From Maricaulis sp. (lineage in GTDB: Bacteria; Pseudomonadota; Alphaproteobacteria; Caulobacterales; Maricaulaceae): a stretch of 64,000 nucleotides of DNA. Position 1 is the stretch's first letter. Each line of letters starts with the position of its first letter. The position numbers were made by a program, and so were the translations under genes. The notes beneath the pieces are model-generated. The model did no database searches. It was not told the DNA's origin and worked only from the letters and a program-made list of their open reading frames with translations. This document shows positions 50,701 to 58,350 of this stretch, one piece after another. The stretch lies in the NCBI RefSeq assembly GCF_030149235.1, contig NZ_JASBRW010000076.1, positions 62,001 through 126,000 on the forward strand. Reading direction: 5' to 3'.

Positions 50701-53700
50701 TACCGCCGCCGCCGCCGATGGATTGGGCGAGGATACCGTGGGAAATATCGCCGAAGGTGAAGATGCCATTGTCGGAGGTCACCAGGATATCGCCATTGAC
50801 GATACCGCCGCTGCCACCGTCACCGCCGAGCGATACGCCGACGCCAACCCCGGCCGTGCCACCGATGGAGATGGAACCGGTCGCGGACCAGCCGCCATTA
50901 CCGCCACCGCCGCCAACAGACTGGGCGAACAGACCATGCGAATTGCTGCCCGTGGTCGTGATCTGGCCATCGCTGTTGAGCGTGACCGCGCTGGAATAGG
51001 AACCTGCGCCGCCATCACCGCCGAGCGCGACATCAACACCGATACCGGCTGCACCGCCCGCCGTCAGCGAGCCAGAGAAGGAGAAGCCGCCATTACCACC
51101 GGCACCACCGATCGACTGAGCGACCAGACCGTGGGAATTGGAGCCGGTTGTCGAGACGTCACTCGTGGAGTTCAACGAAACCGTGCTGCCGAAGCCGCCG
51201 GTCGCGCCGTCACCGCCCAGCGAAACGCCCACACCGACCGCCGCACCATCGGAAATGGCCAGGGTTGCCGTACCGGACCAACCGCCATTACCGCCGCCGC
51301 CGCCGACAGATTGCGCCAGGACACCAAAGGAGTTGTCGCCCCGGGTCTGCAGCGCACCATCTGTCGTGACACTGACCACCCCGCCATCGCCGCCCGATCC
51401 GCCATCGCCACCAATGGCAACGGAGACAGACGCGGAGGCACCGAGACCAGCGCTGACCGCACCGGCAAAGCTCTGACCGCCATTACCGCCACCGCCACCA
51501 ACAGCCTGGGCGATAATACCGTGCGAGTTGGCACCAAACGTCGTGACCGAGCCGTCGGTAGTGATATTGACGATACCACCATTACCACCGGCACCGCCCT
51601 CACCGCCGACCGCGACGCTGACAGAGCCGAAGGCGCCAATGGAGCCGGCGACCGAATAGCCACCATTACCACCGCCGCCGCCAACGGACTGGGCCAGAAT
51701 ACCCGCCGAGTTGTCACCGCGGGTTTCGATGTCACCATCGGAACTGGAATTGACCGTGACCGTACCGCCCTGGCTGCCAGAGCCGGCGTCACCACCGATT
51801 GCCACTGAGGCAAACCGGCCATCGGACACGGCATTACCGCCATTACCGCCGCCGCCACCGATGGACTGAGCGATCAAACCGCCGGAGTTTGCATTCGTGG
51901 TCAGGACATTCCCGTTCACATTGACGGTAACATTGTCGGCGTTCTGGCCATTACCGCCGGAACCACCAACGGTGATCATGCCGCCGGCGCCGCCGCCATT
52001 ACCACCACCGCCACCGATGGACTGAGCCACGATACCGGTTGAATTGACGCCCTGGGTCTGGATCAGGCCGGAGGTCGTGACATTGACCGTACCGCCCAGA
52101 CCGCCAGCACCACCCGTGCCGCCGATCGCGCCGATGTCACCACCGGCACCGCCATTACCGCCACCGCCGCCGATGGATTGCGCCAGCACACCAAATGCGC
52201 GCACACCCTCGGTCAGAACGCTGCCCGTCGTCACACTGACGGCTGCGCCATTGCCGCCGCTGTCGGCAGAACCGCCAATACCGACAATGCCGGCACCCGT
52301 GCCGCCATTACCACCGCCGCCGCCGATCGCTTGGGCCAGGATGCCGTGCGCATCATCGCCAAAGGTCGCAATGGTGCCGTTGCCGCTCACGGTGACCGTA
52401 TTGGCGCTGCCACCAGTCGAACCCGAGCCGCCAATGGCTGCAAGGCCGCCGGAAGACGACCCGTTACCGCCGCCGCCACCAATGGACTGGACGATGATAC
52501 CAATAGCACCCTCACCACGCGTGGTGATCAGGCCATCATGATGGGCCAGAACGGCGCTGGAGACACCGCCATTACCGCCGGAGCCACCCACAGCAACAAG
52601 ACCGCCCGTGCCGCGGCCGGAACCGCCGCCGCCACCGATGGACTGGGCGATGATGCCGTAGGACCGTGCACCCGTTCCGCCGGTGATACCGGTGTCGATG
52701 GAGCCATAGTTATAGACAGAGACCGTGCCGGCATTGCCGCCACTGCCCGAACCGCCGCCAATCGCGGCGATACCGCCTGCAGCACCGGAGCGACCGCCGC
52801 CACCACCGATAGACTGGGCAAAAATTCCCGGGGCATCGTCATTGCGAGTGGCAATATTGCCGCTCGCGCGGTTGTAAACAAAGACATTGCCGCCATTACC
52901 GGCGCCGCCACCGCCACCACCAGAGGCAAACAGACCACCGGACGCACCCGCATCGCCGCCGGAACCGCCGACAGACTGAGCAAAGATCCCGGCCGCGTTC
53001 AGACCGGTCGTGATGATCGAGCCATAGTTGTCGACGGTGACCGTCGAACCATTACCACCGGTCGAGCCGCTATCGGCATCGCCGACGATGCCAATGCTCG
53101 AGCCACCGGTACCGGAGTTGCCGCCCATGGACTGGGCCAGAATACCGTTTGAATCCGTGCCTGTGGTCGAAATCGCACCATGGTTGACGACGCGGACCGT
53201 TCCGCCCTCAGCCGCCGGCCCCGAAGACCCCCCATCGGACCAGATAAAGCCGGATCCGCCATTGCCACCGCGGCCTGCGCGGGACTGGGCAAAGATACCG
53301 TGGGCACCCGTACCGGATGTCGACACATCGACATAGCTGGTAAGATCGACATCACCACCGGCGCCAGACGCGCCACCTTCATAGCCCTGGAAACCAAAGC
53401 CGGCCGCGTTACCACCCTTGCCGCCATTACCGCCGATGGAAATCGCGGAAATGCCGGACAGACCGTCCGTTACGGATTGCACATTGCCATTATTGACGAC
53501 CGTAATGGTCCGAGTGATGTCCGGCCCGTCGCCGCCATCTTCACCGGCCGAACCATTCGCGCCGATAGTGAAACACTTGATGATACAGATCCGGGCACCC
53601 CAGGCATTGCTGCCGCCGGAGCCATTGGTGCCGGTGAGCCACTCGGAATAGACGTTGACATTGCCCGCGGGGATGGTCGGGCTGATATTGGCGCCGGGGG

Positions 53701-54172
53701 AGCCGGGCGCACCGGTGATGCCGGAGGACGCACCATTGATCTGGCTTGCACGCGAGGTCACGGAGGCGAAGGTGACCTTGGTGCCGCCACTGTCTTCACC
53801 TTCGATCGAAATGATACGGCCATTCGTATCCTTGTTGATCTTGGTGACCGTGTAGATCGTGCCTGTCCCGGGGTTCTCGGTCGTCGCAGTCGGGTCGATA
53901 AAGGTCTCGCCCACCGCGTCGGCCAGAACAATAATGTTCAGGGCGCTGGTGAAGACCACATTCGTTCCGAGAACCGCCTCAACGGTTTCCGACGCCCCGG
54001 TTACCGGGTTGGTGACCGTAGACCCGACAGTCTGCGCGTACGCACTCGGCGCGACGATCGAAGCCACCGCCATGGTTGCAAGCGCAGCCCCCATGGCATG
54101 CATGGACGATCCACCCAACAGACGAGCTGCACGGCGCGCACGAGTCGCGGACACTTTTACTTTGCTGGACAC
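41780..54172 (-). CDS. Giant Gly-rich repeat autotransporter/adhesin (~4,130 aa) with C-terminal beta-barrel
   Basis: Single uninterrupted ORF; GTG at 54172 preceded by RBS (minus-strand gggggagg); extended signal peptide ...MGAALATMAVASIVAPSAYAQT; ~48 GILAQSIGGGGGNGG repeats; C-terminal barrel ending ...HSAGFEIGFKF. ORF track extends to 54274. Confidence 0.92.
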   Translation of the reverse strand: MSSKVKVSATRARRAARLLGGSSMHAMGAALATMAVASIVAPSAYAQTVGSTVTNPVTGASETVEAVLGTNVVFTSALNIIVLADAVGETFIDPTATTENPGTGTIYTVTKINKDTNGRIISIEGEDSGGTKVTFASVTSRASQINGASSGITGAPGSPGANISPTIPAGNVNVYSEWLTGTNGSGGSNAWGARICIIKCFTIGANGSAGEDGGDGPDITRTITVVNNGNVQSVTDGLSGISAISIGGNGGKGGNAAGFGFQGYEGGASGAGGDVDLTSYVDVSTSGTGAHGIFAQSRAGRGGNGGSGFIWSDGGSSGPAAEGGTVRVVNHGAISTTGTDSNGILAQSMGGNSGTGGSSIGIVGDADSGSTGGNGSTVTVDNYGSIITTGLNAAGIFAQSVGGSGGDAGASGGLFASGGGGGGAGNGGNVFVYNRASGNIATRNDDAPGIFAQSIGGGGGRSGAAGGIAAIGGGSGSGGNAGTVSVYNYGSIDTGITGGTGARSYGIIAQSIGGGGGSGRGTGGLVAVGGSGGNGGVSSAVLAHHDGLITTRGEGAIGIIVQSIGGGGGNGSSSGGLAAIGGSGSTGGSANTVTVSGNGTIATFGDDAHGILAQAIGGGGGNGGTGAGIVGIGGSADSGGNGAAVSVTTGSVLTEGVRAFGVLAQSIGGGGGNGGAGGDIGAIGGTGGAGGLGGTVNVTTSGLIQTQGVNSTGIVAQSIGGGGGNGGGAGGMITVGGSGGNGQNADNVTVNVNGNVLTTNANSGGLIAQSIGGGGGNGGNAVSDGRFASVAIGGDAGSGSQGGTVTVNSSSDGDIETRGDNSAGILAQSVGGGGGNGGYSVAGSIGAFGSVSVAVGGEGGAGGNGGIVNITTDGSVTTFGANSHGIIAQAVGGGGGNGGQSFAGAVSAGLGASASVSVAIGGDGGSGGDGGVVSVTTDGALQTRGDNSFGVLAQSVGGGGGNGGWSGTATLAISDGAAVGVGVSLGGDGATGGFGSTVSLNSTSDVSTTGSNSHGLVAQSIGGAGGNGGFSFSGSLTAGGAAGIGVDVALGGDGGAGSYSSAVTLNSDGQITTTGSNSHGLFAQSVGGGGGNGGWSATGSISIGGTAGVGVGVSLGGDGGSGGIVNGDILVTSDNGIFTFGDISHGILAQSIGGGGGNGGFAVSGTLGVGGTAGGAVNVALGGAAGAGSNADDVTVLSTAVVETSGDGSHGIAAQSIGGGGGNGGWSATGNITAGGTGGVGVGVSIGGGGGAGSFARTVTVSQTEHIITQGDDAHGVLAQSIGGGGGNGGFAISAGAGFGGTVGGSVNVALGGTGAVGGNASNVTVTVDDVQTMGEGAIGVMAQSIGGGGGNGGFSLSAGVGGGGTVGGSVGVSIGGGAGDGGVAGAVSVTADEVYTVSDDAIGILAQSIGGGGGNGGFAISAGAGLGGTVGGALNVAIGGGAGSGGQADNVTVIADIVSTQGDGAHGISAQSLGGGGGNGGMSIAGGLSFGQQAVTLGVSIGGAGGTGDTPGVVSVTTNETVSTVGDDAHGILAQSIGGGGGDGGLAVSGSITAGSSNAMGINFALGGAGGAGANGNDVNVTTEDLVYTQGDRSHGILAQSIGGGGGNGGMSITGSITLAGSNGGSIGVSIGGGAGAASDAGNVTTVSNGAVVTLGDESTGIFAQSIGGGGGNGGSSISGSINGTGSNSIGLDLAFGASGAIGGNAGTVSLTSTDWVATSGDRSHGMFAQSVGGGGGAGGFAISGNVNAAGSKALGGALALGGDGGNGGNAGAVTLNNSGDFVTTAGDAAHAIFAQSLGGGGGDAGFAVSGSATFAGSSTSFAVPYSIGGTSSDGGDGSTVGVTNSSYLETYGDAAMGILAQSIGGGGGNGAFSATGSVGVGSKGVAGSFGIGGLDGGSGGVAGAVTVDNSGEILTAGDSAIALAAQSIGGGGGNGHFGLKVGVGAGSSSFPTIGFAMGGDGGTGGAASTVNVTNSAIINTGGNSAHGIFAQSVGGGGGNGGWAGAVALSGGSNSYAASVAMGGDGGSGGTSAAVTVGNTAGVATLGDNAHGILAQSVGGGGGNGGFSFAASGSAGSSSGSLALSMGGDAGSGNNAGTVDVTNTATITTTGVNASGIVAQSVGGGGGNGGFSVSGAIAVGSTANAASVSLGGDGGTGGLGNNVSVTNSGAIGTSANGGVGILAQSVGGGGGAGGFSLSGSAAVAGSGSPLSASVSLGGDGGDGATSGTVTVDNSNIIVTEGDQAQGILAQSIAGGGGRGGWSGSLAFAIGNSTTTASVSLGGDGGTGNDASSVSVTNSALISTLGNDSSGVQAQSVGGGGGTGGFSLSGSGGGASQSANTASVSIGGTGGGAGNADAVTIASTEGVLTEGDRSHGLFGQSVGGGGGNGGWSGNLAAAYSGSTNRSIGVSLGGSGGGGGDAGDVSISQQVGVSTLGDAAHGIFAQSLGGGGGNGGFSVAGSLTGGSAGTSLNVSLGGSGGTAGQAGAASIASDGVVTTAGSGSHGLFAQSIGGGGGNGGFSGTFSGALTSSNTTSLGVAIGGSGAGGGDGNTVSITSTTDIGTLGDASHGIFAQSIGGGGGNGGSTFSGSFSLSNSNSLNVSIGGSGGIGGTGGSVSVNQTGTITTSGASSYGIFAESVGGGGGQGGYAGNLSLTGSNSNTIDLSIGGAAGDGSTGGAVSVTADGIVQTTGEASHAIFAQSIGGGGGQGGMVGVDEDTFGAFLTGSTSGSTGTNSNSLNVSIGGSGGAGNSGGSVTVDTNAAILTLGNQAVGVYAQSIGGGGGDGGVGFATSGSFGKGNNGNYAIGIGGSGGTGSVGGSVDVTNTGAILTLGGAAHGVFAQSVGGGGGRGGDAGGFVTSYNSTDQAGTRDTQVSVSMGGSGGTGGDGGAVSVDNQGAIGVSGEQSNGIFAQSVGGGGGEGGLVSQSGELVKTWLGFISNDENRAASINIGGSGGAAGDGGSVVVTNSGVIVADNARSGYGIFAQSIGGGGGVGGSGLAGNVAVGGAGGAAGDGGNVTVDNSGSVSTSGSNAHGIFAQSVGGGGGVGGATDYDDSNDSRTALGAAIQTAADLTEFYQLLDSFENPSLTLNIGGKGGAAGDGGDINITNFGSIFTYGDGAHGIMAQSIGGGGGVGGAGSVGAWGDVTISGIGGSAGDGGDINITHTGDITTEGFGAYGIFAQSIGGGGGAAGDYSFGFGTYTTNVGLNPFSGGDGDGGDITIRTNGNINIRGFGATGIFAQSVGGGGGLLGNFGSSLGSLGSFLGAGVAGEVNIIHSGDVIAPDVNAVAVLSQSDARDGTDDMIITLDSDIRGGSLFGMGVFYDGGSNNILNTSGTVSAVSGWAMNMTTGNDTVNNTGLVVGNIDLGSGINRFNNQIGSTFMAFNTIDLRDPSGAPQTPLVAGNRAGSRSLAQRMVIAPTASQGALGLVTTVSTDLKAPVSDTAPGSEVTVSSEPSTPIKLATSDTALNAPAPASTPVTLDTSASGPVETDNSASGQFAFFQPGSGQGEAFGPMSGGTATNATANGLVGVATPAASAPVRGQSGLMGPVEATSDETAISSDDAASEIVLASADPVAAPAPKLAVQNDLAPQVQTSIAPVISVMDAAPVTPLDAAPGDPATFTNEGNFLMGLAATTLPIDLQDPSAEFYNLDGEGDPLFNIYYGARVINDVQLDGNYVQTDTGYLNFDVAFGPYEYDLVTLTGDTDVDGTGDVTFIWLSDAEATPLFTSATGTATDNGLEITDTLAVDFSITTQAGDVLLNIDTDFGGVNGLNRNEREMGYHMDSNLLVGGAEGTGRLLAWLGNLQDEALYNVLMTELNPEPHIAPLQGLLNTASSFSDDLQGCGTDTMLSLDEECSFFRLDAGTADRDSSFERFGTQTHTTSLRAGYQRPINEEWRVGMAIGIESINIHSIDGVRANTNGDGVTVGATLQRHWADGGVISGSLTGGWMKYETVRLMQLWEQFTIESEPEAGYVDLRFEAGHRIESDDGNAYILPSIEFAATSLIHDGLFEMGADGNGVRSDGHTQYITSAAPNVEFGYIHDREENGYARLSFGIGARFTAQDHVGLPISFRDAPAGVVPADIITEIDQEMITFDAAVDLSNGDNLRVSLGYNGEYGETTENHSAGFEIGFKF
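44430..53300 (-). repeat. Autotransporter passenger repeats, ~48 divergent ~50-70-aa units with core GI[LF]AQS[IV]GGGGGNGG
   Basis: Manual count on the translation; boundaries approximate. Confidence 0.85.
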
Positions 54173-54550
54173 GAATGCCTCCCCCTGAACACCGCCCATT
54201 CTCGGGCTGACGCTCATATAGATTTGCACCGCCCAGGCTGGGCGGCACTCCCCACAGTGGCAGAACATAACCACATGGACTGATGAGTTGAAAGCACTAG
54301 GAGCGAATTTTCATTAAATCTTCCGAATTGCCTCTGACTTGTAATATATATATTTCATTTTCGGATCAGATACTTATGGGTCCGCCGAAAGATTTAACAA
54401 ATACAGGGCGGCACTCGGAACCACAATCCAAGCGGGGCGGACACCACCTACCTGCATGCACGCTCAGCCGGAAGTTCATTGCTTCCAAATGCGCTATTAA
54501 TGCGGCTGGGACTCTCAATTATATCCCATGGGGCAATTGAGGAGAACGCC

Positions 54551-54649
54551 ATGCACTGGACCGGATTGATCGTCGCGACCGCCATTTTCGCCATTGTCGC
54601 CAGCTTTGCTGCAACCAGCACGGCGAGCCAGAGCCCACTGATTGGTTGA
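54551..54649 (+). CDS. Small hydrophobic ORF (32 aa), candidate small membrane/secreted peptide
   Basis: Good RBS (gaggagaacgcc-ATG): MHWTGLIVATAIFAIVASFAATSTASQSPLIG; below the size cutoff of the supplied ORF track. Confidence 0.45.
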   Translation: MHWTGLIVATAIFAIVASFAATSTASQSPLIG

Positions 54650-54789
54650 TCGCCTGGGTCACCCATCAAATCAGAATAGGGCAGCAATAATAACCGGAGT
54701 TTTATTCATGTCTGGGGTTTGACCCTGCCGAACGGCAATGGAATGGTCATCGACGAGCAAACCGATTGCTGTGGCGAGGAGGGCCCATA

Positions 54790-56025
54790 ATGATCAGAAT
54801 GTTTGTCACGCTAACCGCTACAGCATCAATACTGGCCGCATGTGGCCAGGGCGGCCAGTCCGGACGTGATCTGAGCGGTGCCGATACCAACTATCAAAGC
54901 GTCCTCCTGGAACAGCTTATCGATGCCCAGCCCGGCGATGTGATCACCATCCCGGCCGGCGTTTATCAATTCGACCGCTCCTTGATGCTCACCGTCGATG
55001 GTGTGACCATACGTGGTGAGGGCATGGACGAGACCGTGCTCAACTTTCAGAACCAGATCGCCGGCGCCGAGGGCCTGCTGGTTACCGCAAATGATTTCAC
55101 CCTGGAAAACCTGGCCATTGAGGACACGATCGGCGACGCCGTGAAGGTCAATGGCGGCCGCAATATCGTCATTCGCGGGGTTCGAGTGGAATGGACTGGC
55201 GGTTATGCGACCGAGAACGGGGCTTACGGGCTTTACCCGGTGCAGACCGAAAACGTGCTGATCGAAGACAGTGTCGCAATCGGCGCATCAGATGCCGGTA
55301 TTTATGTCGGCCAGTCGCGCAATATCACGGTGCGCAATAACCGCGCCGAATACAATGTAGCCGGCATTGAGGTCGAGAACTCCGTCGGCGCCGATGTCTA
55401 CGGCAATACCGCGACCAACAATACGGGCGGCATCCTCGTCTTCAACATGCCCAACCTGCCCCAGCGCGGCCACCGCACCCGCGTCTATGACAATGACGTA
55501 TTCGCCAACAATACCGAGAATTTCGGCCATGCCGGCACTCCGGTCGCGAGCGTTCCGGCCGGCTCGGGCATCGTCATCAATTCCAATGACGAGGTCGAAA
55601 TCTTCAACAACCGGATCTCCGATAACAATACCGCCAATATCATCATCTCCAGCCTGCATTCGACCGGCTATTCGGATTATGCCGTGCAGCCCGACTTCGA
55701 CCCGTATCCGGAAACCATCTGGATCCACTCCAACACGTTCTCCGGCGGCGGCAGCTCGCCTGACGGGCTCGATCTGACCGCCCTCAAAGTCGTTCTGTTC
55801 GGCCTTAATGGCAGCCTGCCCGACGTGCTGTTTGACGGCTATGTGGATGCTGACAAATTGGTCGATGGCGCCCTGCCCGCCGCACTACGCATCTGCGTCG
55901 ATGATGAAGTGGATGTCCTGAATGCGGACGGCCCGAACGGGTTTGAGAATCCGCGCGTTGAAACGGAAAACTATCGCTGCACGCTCGACAGCCTGCCGGC
56001 CGCAACGCTGGACTTCCTAGACTGA
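54790..56025 (+). CDS. Parallel beta-helix lipoprotein (TIGR03805-like)
   Basis: Lipobox ILAACGQ; repeated beta-helix patterns (NIVIRGVRVEW, NVLIEDSVAIGASDAGIYVGQSRNITVRNNRAEYN). Confidence 0.88.
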   Translation: MIRMFVTLTATASILAACGQGGQSGRDLSGADTNYQSVLLEQLIDAQPGDVITIPAGVYQFDRSLMLTVDGVTIRGEGMDETVLNFQNQIAGAEGLLVTANDFTLENLAIEDTIGDAVKVNGGRNIVIRGVRVEWTGGYATENGAYGLYPVQTENVLIEDSVAIGASDAGIYVGQSRNITVRNNRAEYNVAGIEVENSVGADVYGNTATNNTGGILVFNMPNLPQRGHRTRVYDNDVFANNTENFGHAGTPVASVPAGSGIVINSNDEVEIFNNRISDNNTANIIISSLHSTGYSDYAVQPDFDPYPETIWIHSNTFSGGGSSPDGLDLTALKVVLFGLNGSLPDVLFDGYVDADKLVDGALPAALRICVDDEVDVLNADGPNGFENPRVETENYRCTLDSLPAATLDFLD

Positions 56026-56032
56026 CACACTC

Positions 56033-57154
56033 ATGACCGTTTGTCGTGTTTTCGCCACCGTCCTTGCGCTGCTGGTTACGGCCTGCGGCGCTGAAACGGT
56101 AACCCCGCGCTATATCGAGAGCGGCAATCCGGCCCAGCTTTCGCAATGGGGGCAGCTGCAGATCCGTGGCGGGGTGCTGGAACCGGCAGAGGGCGTGATT
56201 GCCTATGACCTGACATCGCCGCTGTTCACGGACTACGCTCACAAGCTGCGGACCATCTGGATTCCCGAAGGTCGCCAGGCGGTCTACCGCGACGGCGATG
56301 TGCTCGATTTCCCGGTCGGAACGGTCATCACCAAGACTTTCTACTATCCGCGCGGCGAAGAGGCGGGTGTTCTGTCGAGCACCTATCCTGGCGACGGCGA
56401 AGCACAGCCGGCCCGACTTGACCTAGGCCAGGTCGAGCTGATCGAGACCCGCATACTGGTGCGGCGCGAAACCGGCTGGGATGCGATCCCCTATCGCTGG
56501 GATGCGAACCAGAGCGAGGCCGCTCTCAATCGTATCGGCGACATCATCCCGATGCAGCTGGACCATGACGGCCAGCAACTGGCGTTCAACTACATCATGC
56601 CGAACGTCAATCAGTGCGCCAGTTGCCATGCGCCGGACTCCAACACCCGCGAGATCGCACCGATCGGCCCCAAACCACGCCATCTGAACCGGGATTTCGA
56701 TCACGGCTCAGGCCCGGTGAACCAGCTGACCCACATGGCAGAACTCGGCCTGTTGATGAATTTCCCCCTGCCCGAGGCGGCACCGCGCAATGCCGACTGG
56801 AATGACCAGGCGGTCACGCTGGACGCCCGCGCCCGCGCATATCTCGACATCAATTGCAGCCATTGTCACAGCCCGGTCGGGCCTGCCGACACGTCGGGCC
56901 TTTTTCTCGAACCGGACACCCCGGCGGGACCACAATTGGGATTATGCAAGCTTCCGATTGCAGCCGGCGGCGGCACCGGCGACCGCCCTTACGATATCGT
57001 GCCGGGCGAACCCGACCTATCCATCTTGCTGTATCGCATGGCGTCGGTGGAAGCGGATGTGATGATGCCGGAAATCGGCCGCTCCACTATTCACACGGAA
57101 GCGGTCGAACTGATCCGTGACTGGATCGCGCAGATGGACGGAAGCTGCGGTTAG
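56033..57154 (+). CDS. Diheme c-type cytochrome lipoprotein (SO2930/HNE_0200 family, TIGR03806-like)
   Basis: Lipobox VTACGAE; heme motifs CASCH and CSHCH. Confidence 0.87.
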   Translation: MTVCRVFATVLALLVTACGAETVTPRYIESGNPAQLSQWGQLQIRGGVLEPAEGVIAYDLTSPLFTDYAHKLRTIWIPEGRQAVYRDGDVLDFPVGTVITKTFYYPRGEEAGVLSSTYPGDGEAQPARLDLGQVELIETRILVRRETGWDAIPYRWDANQSEAALNRIGDIIPMQLDHDGQQLAFNYIMPNVNQCASCHAPDSNTREIAPIGPKPRHLNRDFDHGSGPVNQLTHMAELGLLMNFPLPEAAPRNADWNDQAVTLDARARAYLDINCSHCHSPVGPADTSGLFLEPDTPAGPQLGLCKLPIAAGGGTGDRPYDIVPGEPDLSILLYRMASVEADVMMPEIGRSTIHTEAVELIRDWIAQMDGSCG

Positions 57155-57813
57155 TCAAGATAGGGCGCGATGTAGCGCTCGACCACCCGCATCGCTTCAG
57201 CGAAATAGCGATCGGCGACCTCCGGGTCGGCACGCCTTTCAAAGGCAATCACCTCGGCGGCGCAATAGATCTCGACAATCATGCGGGCGACCAGCTCCGG
57301 ATCACCGCCATTGAAATTGTCACGCCCCGCACGCCAGCGGTCGGCCAGCATGTCGGCAAACCGGCGGTTCCACTCCTCACGGACCCCGCGCAGCTCAGGC
57401 GTGGTCAGGGTCAGGCGGAAAACAGCGCCGAATGAAGGCGTGTCATGAACCAGTTGGCGCAGCCCCTGGATCATCCCGGTCAGACTGACGCGCCAGTCCT
57501 GGATATCCGGGTCGGAGAGAATACCATGAATGATGCCATCCGTTTGCGCCTTGAACGCCTCCAGGATGGTCAGGTGGATCGAATAAATATTGGGGAAGTA
57601 GCGGTAGACCGAGCTGACCGGCACATTGGCTTCAGCGGCAACGGTGCTCGTGGTTATGGAATCCGCCTCTCCACGCTCAAGCAAACGCTTGGTCGCCTCT
57701 ATGATGACCTCGATGCGCTCTTGCGACCGCTTTTGTCTGGGCGCCACCCGACGTTGCAGGTCAACAGGGTCTTGGGCAGCTTGTTCGTTCACGCTATTTC
57801 TCGCAGGTTCCAT
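57151..57813 (-). CDS. TetR-family transcriptional regulator
   Basis: RSQERIEVIIEATKRLLERGEADSITTSTVAAEANVPVSSVYRYFPNIYSI HTH. Confidence 0.92.
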   Translation of the reverse strand: MEPARNSVNEQAAQDPVDLQRRVAPRQKRSQERIEVIIEATKRLLERGEADSITTSTVAAEANVPVSSVYRYFPNIYSIHLTILEAFKAQTDGIIHGILSDPDIQDWRVSLTGMIQGLRQLVHDTPSFGAVFRLTLTTPELRGVREEWNRRFADMLADRWRAGRDNFNGGDPELVARMIVEIYCAAEVIAFERRADPEVADRYFAEAMRVVERYIAPYLD

Positions 57814-58350
57814 CCCGTAAACCTGTGCTTGAAATACATGAAATACAAGAGACTAAGCGCGACACACCGGCCGATTTGAATAGGGAATTTAGCGCCATCA
57901 CCCGGCGAACAACCCCGCAACCAAGTTTGGCTCAACTCCCGGACCCACCTGCTCCGCGTGTATTTTTCAGAACTCTCTGAACCAATTTTAACGTGTACTT
58001 TTCGAAGCTTGCTCGAATGTCGCAAACCGCTGAGCGGAGCAATACTGCTCAGCTCATCCTGGTTCTGGGCATGCTTTTCTCCCTTTCATACCACCCAATG
58101 CGACTGCATCGCCCATTCGCCACAAACGCAAGAAAGTCGACTCGAAGTTTCACCAACTGCGCGCAGCGGTTGATCGAGGCCGGAAACGGGCGCGAATCGG
58201 TCGCCGGAATCCACTGAACAGGCATCTTTTGCAGATTCGCTGCAGCCAAGCCGTTCTGAACGTGATACAGCCCCCGCTTTCCTCAACCCGCCCGGATGAC
58301 CGGGGCAGCGCGCCAGAGTGAATGACCGGCGCGAAAGGATTGTCTTTTAA

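Noticed and set aside
44430-53300. Possible CRISPR or satellite array because of regular repeats
   Set aside because: Repeats are in frame, diverged, and part of one coding sequence with signal peptide and barrel; no spacer/direct-repeat structure.
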